Positions 39,002-47,656 of a stretch of DNA of 64,000 nt are shown one piece after another. The position numbers were made by a program, and so were the translations under genes. The stretch lies in the NCBI GenBank assembly GCA_002723155.1, contig PBNO01000006.1, positions 623,781-687,780 of the forward strand, read 5' to 3'. The first letter of the stretch is position 1. Each line of letters begins with the position of its first letter. The notes beneath the pieces were generated by a model. That model was not told the DNA's origin. It saw only the letters and a list, made by a program, of their open reading frames with translations, and made no database searches. This stretch comes from Ponticaulis sp. GTDB lineage: Bacteria; Pseudomonadota; Alphaproteobacteria; Caulobacterales; Hyphomonadaceae.

Positions 39002-39077
39002 TCCGCGATAGCTCAGTTGGTAGAGCAGGCGACTGTTAATCGCCCGGTCGTAGGTTCGAGTCCTACTCGCGGAGCCA
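39002..39077 (+). tRNA. tRNA-Asn (anticodon GTT)
   Basis: Acceptor TCCGCGA pairs with TCGCGGA, D-arm TAGCTCAGTTGGTAGAGCA, anticodon arm GCGACTGTTAATCGC (GTT), T-arm TAGGTTCGAGTCCTA. The discriminator is G and the CCA end is encoded; 76 bases in total. It is a queuosine-type tRNA (GUN anticodon), a target of the tgt/queA pathway. Confidence 0.96.
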
Positions 39078-39152
39078 GCCCTTTCCAAAACAAAACTTTG
39101 TACAGAAGCGGCTTACGTTTAGTCTGACCAACCAGACTATCGAGGATGCTTT

Positions 39153-39986
39153 ATGGGACGCTTTACTGCCGCCTGCGTACAAATGACGACAGGTATTGAT
39201 CCGCAGACAAATCTAGAAACCGCTACGCGCCTGATCGAGCGTGCAGCTCGCGCTGGCGCACAATTCATAGCGACGCCTGAAATGACCGGTTGCATGAATA
39301 TCAACGCCGGCGACCGACGCGCCACTATCTATGAGCAATCAGAAGATCCCCTGCTGAAAGCATTCCAGAACCTTGCCACAGACTTGAAGGTCACCCTGCT
39401 TATCGGGTCCCTCGCCTTCAAGGCTGACAACGATGAGCGGATGGCGAATCGCTCCTGCCTTATCAGCTCCGAAGGATCGCTGATTGCGACCTATGACAAG
39501 ATTCACATGTTCGATGTTGAGGTCGGCGACGGTCAGACCTACCGCGAATCGAGTACCTATCGGCCCGGTGAAAGAGCGGTTCTGGCAGAAACGCCTCATG
39601 CGACGCTCGGCTTGTCAATTTGCTATGACCTGCGATTTCCGCACCTCTACAGACAGCTTGCACAGAACGGGGCACAGATTCTCACCTGCCCGGCCGCGTT
39701 CACTAAAGTGACGGGCGAAGCGCATTGGCATACGCTTCTTCGTGCGCGCGCTATAGAGACAGGAAGCTATGTTATCGCGCCCGCCCAGAGCGGCGTACAC
39801 GAAGATGGTCGTGAAACATTCGGCCATTCGCTTGTGACCGATCCGTGGGGCCAGATTGTCGCCGAGAGCACCGTGTATGGCGAAGATGTGATTCTTGCGG
39901 AAATTGATACCGCAGAAGTCGCAGCGGTACGCGGGCGCATTCCCTCGCTCAGCAAAGAGCAACCCTTTACCATCTCAAAAAAATAG
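39153..39986 (+). CDS. Carbon-nitrogen hydrolase (Nit1/deaminated glutathione amidase-like)
   Basis: A 277-residue nitrilase-superfamily amidase. The Glu-Lys-Cys triad is visible: Glu43 in ATPEMTG, Lys116 in TYDKIHMFDV, and Cys157 in LSICYDLRFPHLYR. The sequence HMFDVEVGDGQTYRES matches the Nit1-type branch, whose known activity is repair of deaminated glutathione; the substrate here is not proven. Its 5' region has a hairpin TAGTCTG-ACCAAC-CAGACTA (39120-39139) and a GAGG ribosome site. It converges on lon. Confidence 0.88.
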   Translation: MGRFTAACVQMTTGIDPQTNLETATRLIERAARAGAQFIATPEMTGCMNINAGDRRATIYEQSEDPLLKAFQNLATDLKVTLLIGSLAFKADNDERMANRSCLISSEGSLIATYDKIHMFDVEVGDGQTYRESSTYRPGERAVLAETPHATLGLSICYDLRFPHLYRQLAQNGAQILTCPAAFTKVTGEAHWHTLLRARAIETGSYVIAPAQSGVHEDGRETFGHSLVTDPWGQIVAESTVYGEDVILAEIDTAEVAAVRGRIPSLSKEQPFTISKK

Positions 39987-40014
39987 CCCCGGCAAAACCA
40001 ACTGCAGGGGCTAT
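39977..40014 (-). terminator. Terminator of lon
   Basis: On the minus strand ATAGCCCC and GGGGCTAT pair around a 16-base loop and are followed by seven T. It ends the lon transcript and overlaps the nit stop codon on the other strand. Confidence 0.75.
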
Positions 40015-40037
40015 CTCAAAATTTGTCATCTCAGCGC

Positions 40038-42446
40038 TTAATGCGTCGTCGGCGCCGGATCAGGTCCGCCGTCTGTCCGGCCAGTGAGGCTCGCCTGAAG
40101 CGCTGCCTGATCCTTCTCACTCCACTCGATTTCACTCAGTGATTTCGTAAGCGCGTGTTCCAGAACCTCATTGATGTCGCTAACCGCAATGATCTCGAGG
40201 TCGCTTTTCACATTGTCTGGAATTTCGGCGAGATCCTTCAGATTCTCTTCCGGGATAAGCACTTTGCGAACACCGCCACGGTGAGCCGCGAGGAGCTTTT
40301 CTTTCAATCCACCGATCGGCAGGACACGACCACGAAGGGTAACCTCACCCGTCATCGCGATATCCTTATGGATCGGATTCGCCGTGAGAAGCGACACAAT
40401 CGCAGTGGTCATCGCGATACCGGCAGATGGACCATCCTTAGGAACAGCACCCTCTGGAACGTGTACGTGGATATCAGTCTGATTGAAGACATCCGGACGG
40501 ATACCAAATGGCACCGCGCGTGAACGAACCAGACTGCTTGCTGCAGAGATTGATTCTTTCATGACGTCTTTCAGATTGCCTGTGACCGTCATCTTTCCGC
40601 GCCCCGGCATTTTGACCGCCTCAATCGTGAGAAGGTCGCCACCCACTGACGTCCAGACGAGGCCTGTAACGGCACCAATCTGATCTTCCTTGTCAGCAAG
40701 GCCATACCGATACTTACGTACACCCGCGAAGTCGCCAAGATTCTCAGCATCCACCACAATCGCGTCGTCGTCATGCTGCATCAGCTTGCGAACCGCCTTA
40801 CGCGCAATCTTGGACAGCTCGCGCTCAAGATTACGGACGCCAGCTTCACGTGAGTAATAGCGGATTTCATCACGGATCGCGCTGTCATCGACTGTCAGCT
40901 CGCCTGGTTTCAGGCCGTGATTTTCTTCAATCTTCGGCAGCAGGTGACGTTTCGCGATCTCAACTTTCTCGTCCTCGGTGTAACCGGCGATCGAGATGAT
41001 CTCCATACGATCCAGCAAAGGCTGAGGCATGTTGAGCGAGTTCGCTGTCGTCACGAACATCACATTGGAAAGGTCATAGTCGACCTCCAGATAATGGTCG
41101 TTGAACGTCGAATTCTGCTCAGGGTCCAACACTTCCAGCAGCGCGGACGCAGGGTCGCCCCGATAGTCCATGCCCATCTTGTCGATCTCATCGAGCAGGA
41201 AGAGCGGGTTGTTCGTCTTCGCCTTTTTCAGAGACTGAATGATGCGACCCGGCATGGATCCGATATAAGTCCGGCGGTGGCCCCGAATTTCAGATTCATC
41301 GCGCACACCACCAAGCGATACGCGCACGAACTCACGGCCCGTTGCTTCAGCAATGGACTTGCCAAGTGAGGTTTTACCTACACCTGGAGGGCCAACGAGA
41401 CACAGAATCGGGCCTTTGACCTTGGATGTGCGAGCCTGAACTGCGAGGTATTCGAGAATACGTTCTTTGACTTTCTCAAGACCGTAATGGTCTCCGTCGA
41501 GAACTTCCTCAGCCTTCATCAGATCGGTCGCAACTTCCTTGTTCTCACCCCATGGCAGAGCAAGGATCCAGTCCAGATAATTGCGAACAACCGTAGATTC
41601 AGCTGACATCGGGCTCATCTGACGAAGCTTTTTCAGCTCCTGCTCAGCCTTCGATTTGGCTTCCTCAGAGAGAGGCTTCTCCGCGATTTTTTGCTCGAGT
41701 TCCGCGAGTTCATCGCGACCATCATCCTGATCGCCCAGTTCTTTCTGAATCGCTTTCATTTGCTCATTCAGATAGTACTCGCGCTGGGTCTTCTCCATCT
41801 GGCGTTTGACGCGGTTTTTGATCTTACGCTCCATCTGGAGCATGCCGATCTCGCCTTCCATCAGAGAGAAAACGCGTTCCAGGCGTTCGGTGACGTTGTT
41901 GAGCTCGAGCAGCGCTTGCTTTTCATTGAGCTTCACAGACAGCTGAGCTGCGACGGAATCAGCTAAGCGCAGCGGGTCCTCAATTTCAGAAATTGATGAG
42001 ACGGCCTCAGGCGGCACTTTACGGTTCAGCTTCACATAGCCTTCGAACTGCTCAACAACAGCGCGTGCGAGGGTCTCGACCTCTTCATTCGCCTCGGTAT
42101 CGTCTTCAAGCAGCTCCACCTCAGCTTCGAAGAAATCCCCCTGATCCTCAAGCGTAACCATTTTGGCGCGGGATTTACCCTCTACCAGCACCTTCACAGT
42201 GCCATCAGGTAGTTTCAGAAGCTGCAGAATAGTGGCCACAGTACCGATCGCGTAGAGATCTTCAGCAACAGGCTCATCGACGGTCGCATCACGCTGAGCA
42301 ATCAGCATGATCTCGTTCTCACCATCCTCAACAATGTCGAGCGCCCGCACCGACTTTTCACGGCCGACAAATAACGGCGCAACCATGTTCGGAAAGACGA
42401 CAATGTCTCGCAACGGCAATACCGGCAGCTTTTTTGTGATCGTCAT
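40038..42446 (-). CDS. lon: ATP-dependent Lon protease
   Basis: AAA+ protease that degrades misfolded and regulatory proteins (DnaA and CcrM in Caulobacter). It has 802 residues. The N-terminal substrate domain starts TKKLPVLPLRDIVVFPNMVAP, the Walker A is GPPGVGKTSLG and the Walker B is FLLDEIDKMG. The protease domain has the Ser in DGPSAGIAM and the Lys in GGLKEKLLAAHRGG. The C-terminal tail (GGPDPAPTTH) is unstructured. Gene order clpP-clpX-lon is the common one; the usual next gene, hupB, is absent. Confidence 0.98.
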   Translation of the reverse strand: MTITKKLPVLPLRDIVVFPNMVAPLFVGREKSVRALDIVEDGENEIMLIAQRDATVDEPVAEDLYAIGTVATILQLLKLPDGTVKVLVEGKSRAKMVTLEDQGDFFEAEVELLEDDTEANEEVETLARAVVEQFEGYVKLNRKVPPEAVSSISEIEDPLRLADSVAAQLSVKLNEKQALLELNNVTERLERVFSLMEGEIGMLQMERKIKNRVKRQMEKTQREYYLNEQMKAIQKELGDQDDGRDELAELEQKIAEKPLSEEAKSKAEQELKKLRQMSPMSAESTVVRNYLDWILALPWGENKEVATDLMKAEEVLDGDHYGLEKVKERILEYLAVQARTSKVKGPILCLVGPPGVGKTSLGKSIAEATGREFVRVSLGGVRDESEIRGHRRTYIGSMPGRIIQSLKKAKTNNPLFLLDEIDKMGMDYRGDPASALLEVLDPEQNSTFNDHYLEVDYDLSNVMFVTTANSLNMPQPLLDRMEIISIAGYTEDEKVEIAKRHLLPKIEENHGLKPGELTVDDSAIRDEIRYYSREAGVRNLERELSKIARKAVRKLMQHDDDAIVVDAENLGDFAGVRKYRYGLADKEDQIGAVTGLVWTSVGGDLLTIEAVKMPGRGKMTVTGNLKDVMKESISAASSLVRSRAVPFGIRPDVFNQTDIHVHVPEGAVPKDGPSAGIAMTTAIVSLLTANPIHKDIAMTGEVTLRGRVLPIGGLKEKLLAAHRGGVRKVLIPEENLKDLAEIPDNVKSDLEIIAVSDINEVLEHALTKSLSEIEWSEKDQAALQASLTGRTDGGPDPAPTTH

Positions 42447-42530
42447 TTTATGTCTCCGGTTTATTCAGAGCTCTATGTCGCTGACAGGTCTGGCAGGACA
42501 AACAGCTCTCCTTGACACTTGATGTGGCGT

Positions 42531-42560
42531 CAAAAGGGCAGAGCTTCAAGCTCTGCCCTT
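42531..42560 (-). terminator. Terminator of clpX
   Basis: A 13-base perfect inverted repeat, AAGGGCAGAGCTT and its complement around one central base, is followed on the minus strand by TTTTG. It lies about 45 bases past the clpX stop and before lon. Confidence 0.88.
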
Positions 42561-42604
42561 CAGGATATTATCAGCAATGTCAGTACGTATGCTTAAGAGC
42601 GGTA

Positions 42605-43873
42605 TCAGGACGCTTCGCCCTGATCCTGTTCACGCTCGGAATGCACGTAAATCGGCTTTCCACTCGCATCGACCGCGTCGGCGTTGATGACGACTTCGGC
42701 GACACCATGCAGGTTCGGCAGCTCGAACATTGTGTCGAGCAGAATGCCTTCCATGATGGAACGAAGGCCACGCGCACCAGTTTTGCGAGTGATGGCTTTC
42801 TTAGCAATCGCAGAGAGCGCATCGTCGCGGAACGTCAGTTCAACATTTTCCATATCGAACAGGCGTTGATACTGCTTCACGAGCGCGTTCTTCGGCTCAG
42901 TCAGAATTGTGATGAGCGCATCTTCGTCCAGATCTTCGAGCGTAGCGATGACCGGCAGACGACCGATGAATTCCGGGATCAGACCAAAGCGCTGAAGGTC
43001 TTCAGGCTCTGTTCCGCGAAGAACTTCACCCGTTTTACGATCTTCTTCAGCTTTCACATTGGCGCCAAAGCCGATTGAGGTTTTGTCACCACGGTCGGTA
43101 ATGATTTTGTCGAGACCAGCAAACGCACCGCCACAGATAAACAGAATGTTCGTCGTGTCGACTTGCAGGAATTCCTGCTGCGGATGTTTACGGCCACCTT
43201 GCGGAGGAACTGATGCAACAGTGCCTTCCATGATCTTCAGGAGCGCTTGCTGAACGCCCTCACCTGACACATCGCGAGTTATAGACGGGTTGTCCGACTT
43301 ACGTGAGATTTTGTCGATCTCATCGATGTAAACGATGCCGCGTTGTGCACGCTCAACGTTATAGTCAGCTGCCTGGAGCAGCTTCAGAACGATATTTTCG
43401 ACGTCTTCGCCGACATAACCGGCTTCTGTTAGCGTCGTTGCATCTGCCATTGTGAACGGCACGTCCAGAATACGCGCAAGCGTCTGAGCGAGAAGCGTCT
43501 TACCGCAACCTGTTGGACCAACGAGCAGAATGTTAGATTTCGAGAGTTCGACTTCGTTATCTTTCGACCCGTGAGAGAGGCGCTTGTAGTGGTTATGTAC
43601 GGCGACCGACAGCACGCGCTTGGCCTGCTCCTGCCCGATCACGTAATCATCCAGAACGTCACAGATTTCTTGCGGTGTCGGAACGCCCTCACGAGAGCGA
43701 ACCATCGCTGACTTGTTCTCTTCACGGATAATATCCATGCAGAGTTCAACACACTCGTCGCAAATGAACACGGTAGGCCCGGCAATCAGCTTTTTCACTT
43801 CATGCTGGCTCTTGCCGCAGAAGGAGCAATAGAGCGTGTTTTTACTGTCAGTAGATTGCGGTGGTTTATTCAT
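42605..43873 (-). CDS. clpX: ATP-dependent Clp protease ATP-binding subunit ClpX
   Basis: Hexameric AAA+ unfoldase that feeds substrates to ClpP; in Caulobacter it drives cell-cycle proteolysis of CtrA. The 422-residue protein has the N-terminal zinc-binding domain with Cys16, Cys19, Cys38 and Cys41 (YCSFCG and [10 protein letters not shown]). Walker A is [12 protein letters not shown], Walker [10 protein letters not shown], and the pore and sensor motifs [11 protein letters not shown] and [10 protein letters not shown] are present. It sits 192 bases after clpP, with a weak hairpin between, so it may be partly independently transcribed. Confidence 0.98.
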   Translation of the reverse strand: MNKPPQSTDSKNTLYCSFCGKSQHEVKKLIAGPTVFICDECVELCMDIIREENKSAMVRSREGVPTPQEICDVLDDYVIGQEQAKRVLSVAVHNHYKRLSHGSKDNEVELSKSNILLVGPTGCGKTLLAQTLARILDVPFTMADATTLTEAGYVGEDVENIVLKLLQAADYNVERAQRGIVYIDEIDKISRKSDNPSITRDVSGEGVQQALLKIMEGTVASVPPQGGRKHPQQEFLQVDTTNILFICGGAFAGLDKIITDRGDKTSIGFGANVKAEEDRKTGEVLRGTEPEDLQRFGLIPEFIGRLPVIATLEDLDEDALITILTEPKNALVKQYQRLFDMENVELTFRDDALSAIAKKAITRKTGARGLRSIMEGILLDTMFELPNLHGVAEVVINADAVDASGKPIYVHSEREQDQGEAS

Positions 43874-44048
43874 CGAGACCTCAGTGGAGACGTTTCCCCA
43901 TCCTAATTCGACGGTTTCGCGCCTGTTTTAATACTCATCATGGCGCAAGAGAGTTTACGAGACGTTCCCTAAACTCAGTTAATCGACCATATGCACGCCC
44001 GGCCAGCAAGTGTTTTTCTCGCCGAGCGCCGATGATGTCAAAATACCC

Positions 44049-44065
44049 GCTTCGCCACGCGAAGC
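44049..44065 (-). terminator. Weak hairpin after clpP
   Basis: Immediately after the clpP stop, GCTTCGC and GCGAAGC pair around GTG; GGGTATTTTG follows on the minus strand, a poor T-tract. It may only partly reduce read-through into clpX. Confidence 0.5.
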
Positions 44066-44695
44066 TTATTCTGCGTCCGCTGCGTCGCTATCGCGACGTT
44101 CGAAAACCTTATCGACGATACCAAAGGCACGAGCTTCTTCAGCCGTCATGAATGAATCACGGTCGAGCGTACGCTCGATAGTGTCATAATCCTGACCCGT
44201 GTGCTTAACGTAGATCTCATTGAGACGCTGCTTGAGTTCAATAATCTCTTCCGCATGGCGCTCAATGTCGGAGGCCACTCCGCGGAAACCGCCGGAAGGC
44301 TGGTGAACCATCACCCGAGCGTTAGGAAGTGCAATACGAGAATCCTTGTCACCAGCGGCAAGCAGAAGAGAGCCCATGCTCGCAGCCTGGCCGATGCAGA
44401 CCGTCGTGATCGGGCATCGGATGTACTGCATGGTGTCGTAAATCGCGAGACCTGAAGACACGATACCGCCAGGCGAGTTGATATACATGGCGATATCTTT
44501 TTTCGGGTTCTCAGACTCAAGGAACAGCAGCTGAGCCGTCACGATGGTCGCCATGCTGTCTTCAATCGGCCCGCTCACGAAGACGATGCGCTCTTTGAGA
44601 AGACGAGAAAAGATGTCGTACGCGCGCTCACCACGGCTGCTCTGCTCAACGACGCTCGGGATGAGGTTCAACGCGATTTCAGGGGAGTTCAACAT
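44066..44695 (-). CDS. clpP: ATP-dependent Clp protease proteolytic subunit ClpP
   Basis: Serine peptidase subunit of the Clp machine. From the ATG at 44695 it has 209 residues, the normal size. The catalytic triad is Ser106 ([14 protein letters not shown]), His131 ([10 protein letters not shown]) and Asp178 ([10 protein letters not shown]). An in-frame GTG at 44734 gives a longer form but has no ribosome site. Promoter signals are expected in the 222 bases before trigger factor's terminator. Confidence 0.98.
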   Translation of the reverse strand: MLNSPEIALNLIPSVVEQSSRGERAYDIFSRLLKERIVFVSGPIEDSMATIVTAQLLFLESENPKKDIAMYINSPGGIVSSGLAIYDTMQYIRCPITTVCIGQAASMGSLLLAAGDKDSRIALPNARVMVHQPSGGFRGVASDIERHAEEIIELKQRLNEIYVKHTGQDYDTIERTLDRDSFMTAEEARAFGIVDKVFERRDSDAADAE

Positions 44696-44859
44696 GTCTA
44701 ATATCTTTCTCGTATCATATGTGTCTCTCGACACTACTATCTGAGGTGCTTTCCCGAATCCGCAAGTGATTCTGTCATGATTTCTTATTGTTTGGCAAAT
44801 TACTCACGATCCGGTTAATCGTTCACGGACAAAAAGCGTAATTTCGCAGGCGCTGCATG

Positions 44860-44890
44860 AAAAAAGCGGGCTGCAAAAACAGCCCGCTTT
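44860..44890 (-). terminator. Terminator of tig
   Basis: On the minus strand AAAGCGGGCTG pairs with CAGCCCGCTTT around TTTTTG, followed by six T. It ends the trigger factor transcript before clpP. Confidence 0.9.
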
Positions 44891-44917
44891 CCTAAAGAAT
44901 CTACCGATAGAAAACGA

Positions 44918-46255
44918 CTAGATGTCGTCTTCTTTTTCGAGCTCTTCACGGGAAACAGTTGTGTCTGTGACCGTTGCCTGCTCGAGGATGTGATCGACAA
45001 CTTTTTCCTCGTAAATAGGCGCGCGGATCTGTGCCAGCGCGCCCGGCGTCTTACGATAAAATTCGATGATCTGAGCTTCCTGCCCCGGATAGCGTGAAGC
45101 TTCCTGGTTCAGCGCACGAGCAACTTCTTCCTCAGACACGACCAGCTCAGCTTTACGGCCGATCTCTGCGAGAACGAGACCAAGGCGAACGCGGCGTTCA
45201 GCGATTTTCTTGTAATCGACTTTCAGCTCGTCTTCAGACTTGTCTTTATCTTCGTCGTCGAGGTTGCCAGCTTCTTTTTCACGCTCGAACTGCGACCAGA
45301 TCTGGTTGAATTCAGCTTCGACCATGCCTTCTGGAAGCTCGAAGCTGTACTCTTCGTCCAGCTTGTCGAGAAGCGCACGTTTCACCTTGCCGCGAGACAT
45401 AGACGCGTGCTCGGCTTCGATTTGCTCACGAATAACTTTCTTAAGCGCCTCAAGGTCTTCCAGACCGAAGTTCTGAGCGAACTCGTCGTCGATTTCCGGC
45501 GTTTTCGGTTCGCGAACTTCGTGTACTTTAACTTCGAAGACAGCTTCTTTGCCTGCCAGATCCGCAGAAGGGTAATCTTCCGGGAATGTGACATTCAGTT
45601 CTGTTTCTTCTTCGGCTTTCACGCCAACGAGCTGCTCTTCGAAGCCCGGAATGAAACGGCCCTGGCCGAGAACGATTGTCTGGTTCTCAGCTGAACCACC
45701 TTCGAACGCTTCGCCGTCGATTTTGCCAACGAAGTCCATAACGACTGCGTCGCCGTCTTTGGCTTTAGAGCCTTTGCGGCGTGGTTCGTATTTGTTGTTG
45801 TTCTCAGCAAGACGACCGAGCGCCTCATCAACCTGTTCGTCAGAGACTTCAGCAACCGGACGCTCGAGTTCAAGCGCAGAAACGTCAGACGTTTCGAACT
45901 CAGGCATGATCTCTACAGACATTGTGTAGGTCAGGTCTTCTTCGCCAGCAGCGACCTTCTCGATGTCTGAGACAGGCTCGATAGAAGGCTGTTGAGCCGG
46001 GCGCAGTTCACGCTCGTCGAGCGCTTCCTGAGATGTGCTTGTGACGACTTCCTGAATGATGTCGCCCATGATCGACTTGCCATACATACGCTTCACGTGC
46101 GCAGCAGGAACTTTACCTGGGCGGAAGCCTTTCAGTTTCATTTGCGGGCGAATTTCTTCGATCTTGGCGTCAAGTTTCTCAGACAGCTCGCTCGCTGGAA
46201 TTGTTACTTCAAAGGCGCGGCTAAGGCCTTCTGACTTCGTCTCTTTGACTTCCAT
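44918..46255 (-). CDS. tig: Trigger factor
   Basis: Ribosome-bound chaperone and peptidyl-prolyl isomerase that meets nascent chains. From the ATG at 46255 it has 445 residues. The ribosome-binding loop is in GFRPGKVPAAHVKRMYG, with the expected GFRxGKxP signature. The FKBP-type domain runs about 160-250 (GDAVVMDFVGKIDGEAFEGG). The start was set by GAGG six bases upstream; a frame extending 75 bases further was rejected. A clean terminator follows. Confidence 0.96.
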   Translation of the reverse strand: MEVKETKSEGLSRAFEVTIPASELSEKLDAKIEEIRPQMKLKGFRPGKVPAAHVKRMYGKSIMGDIIQEVVTSTSQEALDERELRPAQQPSIEPVSDIEKVAAGEEDLTYTMSVEIMPEFETSDVSALELERPVAEVSDEQVDEALGRLAENNNKYEPRRKGSKAKDGDAVVMDFVGKIDGEAFEGGSAENQTIVLGQGRFIPGFEEQLVGVKAEEETELNVTFPEDYPSADLAGKEAVFEVKVHEVREPKTPEIDDEFAQNFGLEDLEALKKVIREQIEAEHASMSRGKVKRALLDKLDEEYSFELPEGMVEAEFNQIWSQFEREKEAGNLDDEDKDKSEDELKVDYKKIAERRVRLGLVLAEIGRKAELVVSEEEVARALNQEASRYPGQEAQIIEFYRKTPGALAQIRAPIYEEKVVDHILEQATVTDTTVSREELEKEDDI

Positions 46256-46492
46256 TGTATTCCTCAGGTCCGCCGGATTTCGGCGCGTTCTAGAAAGCGG
46301 GAGCGAAGGTCCGTCCAAATACGGTTCCATCGCGAAGATCAGCGGCGGTGTATGTCACATGGAATCGCCCGTGTCCACGCCCTCTTTCAATAGAAATGGC
46401 GCTGTTTGTCTGGGTAATTCTCCGGAAACGCGTCTCGGCATCAACTTTTGTTATCTGGACATTACGCATCTTATTAGGGACATCATTGAAAT

Positions 46493-47359
46493 ATGATCCA
46501 CGGACCAACTTCTCATACCTACTATTCGCAGCGCCTTCGCCTGCATTACGTAGACTGGGGCAACCCTGATGCCCCTCCCCTGATTTTGCTTCACGGCGGG
46601 CGCGACCACTGCCGCAGCTGGGACTGGGTGGCCGAAGAGCTTCGTCACGACTGGCACGTCATCGCACCTGACCTCCGTGGTCACGGAGACAGCGAATGGT
46701 CTACTGACGGCACGTATAACGTTATGACCTGCGTCTATGATCTCGCGCAGCTGATTCATCAGAAGAAGCTCGCACCGGTGACGATCGTCTCTCACTCCTA
46801 TGGCGGGAACATCTCGCTGCGCTACACTGGGCTCTATCCAGACAGTGTCCGGCGTATTGTAGCCATCGAAGGCCTCGGCCCGTCTCCGAAGATTCTCAAA
46901 GAACGCGAGAATGAAGATTACGCGGACCGGATTCGCAAATGGGTCGACGACAAGCGCGGCGCCGCAGGCCGGACCCCAAGAAAATATGCCAGCCTGGATG
47001 AAGCCTATCAGCGCATGAAAGAAGAGAACGGCTATTTATCTGCCGAACAGGCTAAGCACCTCACCATCCACGGCATTTCACAGAACGAAGACGGAAGCTA
47101 TTCGTGGAAGTTCGATAACTATTTCCGCGTCTGGCCACCATTCGATATTCCGATGGAGGAATTGCACAAGCTCTGGGGCGCGATCACCTGCCCGACACTG
47201 CTCCTGTATGGCGCAGACAGCTGGGCATCGAACCCCGCCGAAGACGGCCGTTCCGAATATTTCAAAAACGCCGAAGTGAAGCTGTATGAAAACGCAGGTC
47301 ACTGGCTGCACCACGATCAGTTTGATCGCTTCATGTCGGACGTGCGCGCGTTCATTTAG
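46493..47359 (+). CDS. Alpha/beta-hydrolase fold protein
   Basis: A 288-residue serine hydrolase of unknown substrate. The oxyanion/early motif is PLILLHGGRDHCRSWD; the nucleophile elbow is SHSYGG (Ser near 102); the acid is probably in LLYGADSW and the catalytic His in NAGHWLHHDQ. Similar proteins include epoxide hydrolases, haloalkane dehalogenases and lactonases; none can be chosen. It lies divergently from tig with a 237-base gap that probably contains two promoters. A bidirectional terminator follows. Confidence 0.88.
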   Translation: MIHGPTSHTYYSQRLRLHYVDWGNPDAPPLILLHGGRDHCRSWDWVAEELRHDWHVIAPDLRGHGDSEWSTDGTYNVMTCVYDLAQLIHQKKLAPVTIVSHSYGGNISLRYTGLYPDSVRRIVAIEGLGPSPKILKERENEDYADRIRKWVDDKRGAAGRTPRKYASLDEAYQRMKEENGYLSAEQAKHLTIHGISQNEDGSYSWKFDNYFRVWPPFDIPMEELHKLWGAITCPTLLLYGADSWASNPAEDGRSEYFKNAEVKLYENAGHWLHHDQFDRFMSDVRAFI

Positions 47360-47386
47360 CGCCGCACATTCCGGTCCTCCAAAAGC

Positions 47387-47414
47387 AAAAAAGCCGCCCC
47401 CGAAGGAGCGGCTT
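47387..47414. terminator. Bidirectional terminator between hydrolase and tRNA-Asp
   Basis: AAGCCGC pairs with GCGGCTT around CCCCCGAAGGA-type loop sequence. On the plus strand CTTGTTTTT follows; on the minus strand TTTTTTGC follows, so both convergent transcripts can stop here. Confidence 0.85.
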
Positions 47415-47428
47415 CTTGTTTTTCCAAA

Positions 47429-47505
47429 TGGCGCGAGTGACGGGGCTCGAACCCGCGACCCCCGGCGTGACAGGCCGGTACTCTAACCAACTGAGCTACA
47501 CCCGC
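47429..47505 (-). tRNA. tRNA-Asp (anticodon GTC)
   Basis: Minus strand: acceptor GCGGGTG pairs with CACTCGC, D-arm TAGCTCAGTTGGTTAGAGTA, anticodon loop CTGTCAC (GTC), T-arm GCGGGTTCGAGCCCCGT. The discriminator is G and the CCA end is encoded. It also belongs to the GUN group that receives queuosine. Confidence 0.96.
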
Positions 47506-47524
47506 TCACCGTTTGGAGACGCGG

Positions 47525-47553
47525 TGAATACGTAACTCAGCTCATTGGGTCAA
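47525..47553 (-). promoter_or_regulatory. Promoter of tRNA-Asp
   Basis: Minus strand: TTGACC (47548-47553), 17-base spacer, TATTCA (47525-47530). The -35 box is the same as at tRNA-Lys. The tRNA starts 19 bases on. Confidence 0.7.
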
Positions 47554-47656
47554 GCACAAAAATCAATTTTTTCGCACTTCTTTTGAATGTCATTTAAAAG
47601 CCGCGATTGGAGCTTATCTTTTCAGGGTATTCAGCTCGCCCTGAACGGAGGCCCCA

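Noticed and set aside
46290..46508. Minus-strand open frame between tig and the hydrolase gene
   Set aside because: It overlaps the start of the hydrolase gene and lacks a ribosome site or recognisable motif; the region is probably two promoters.
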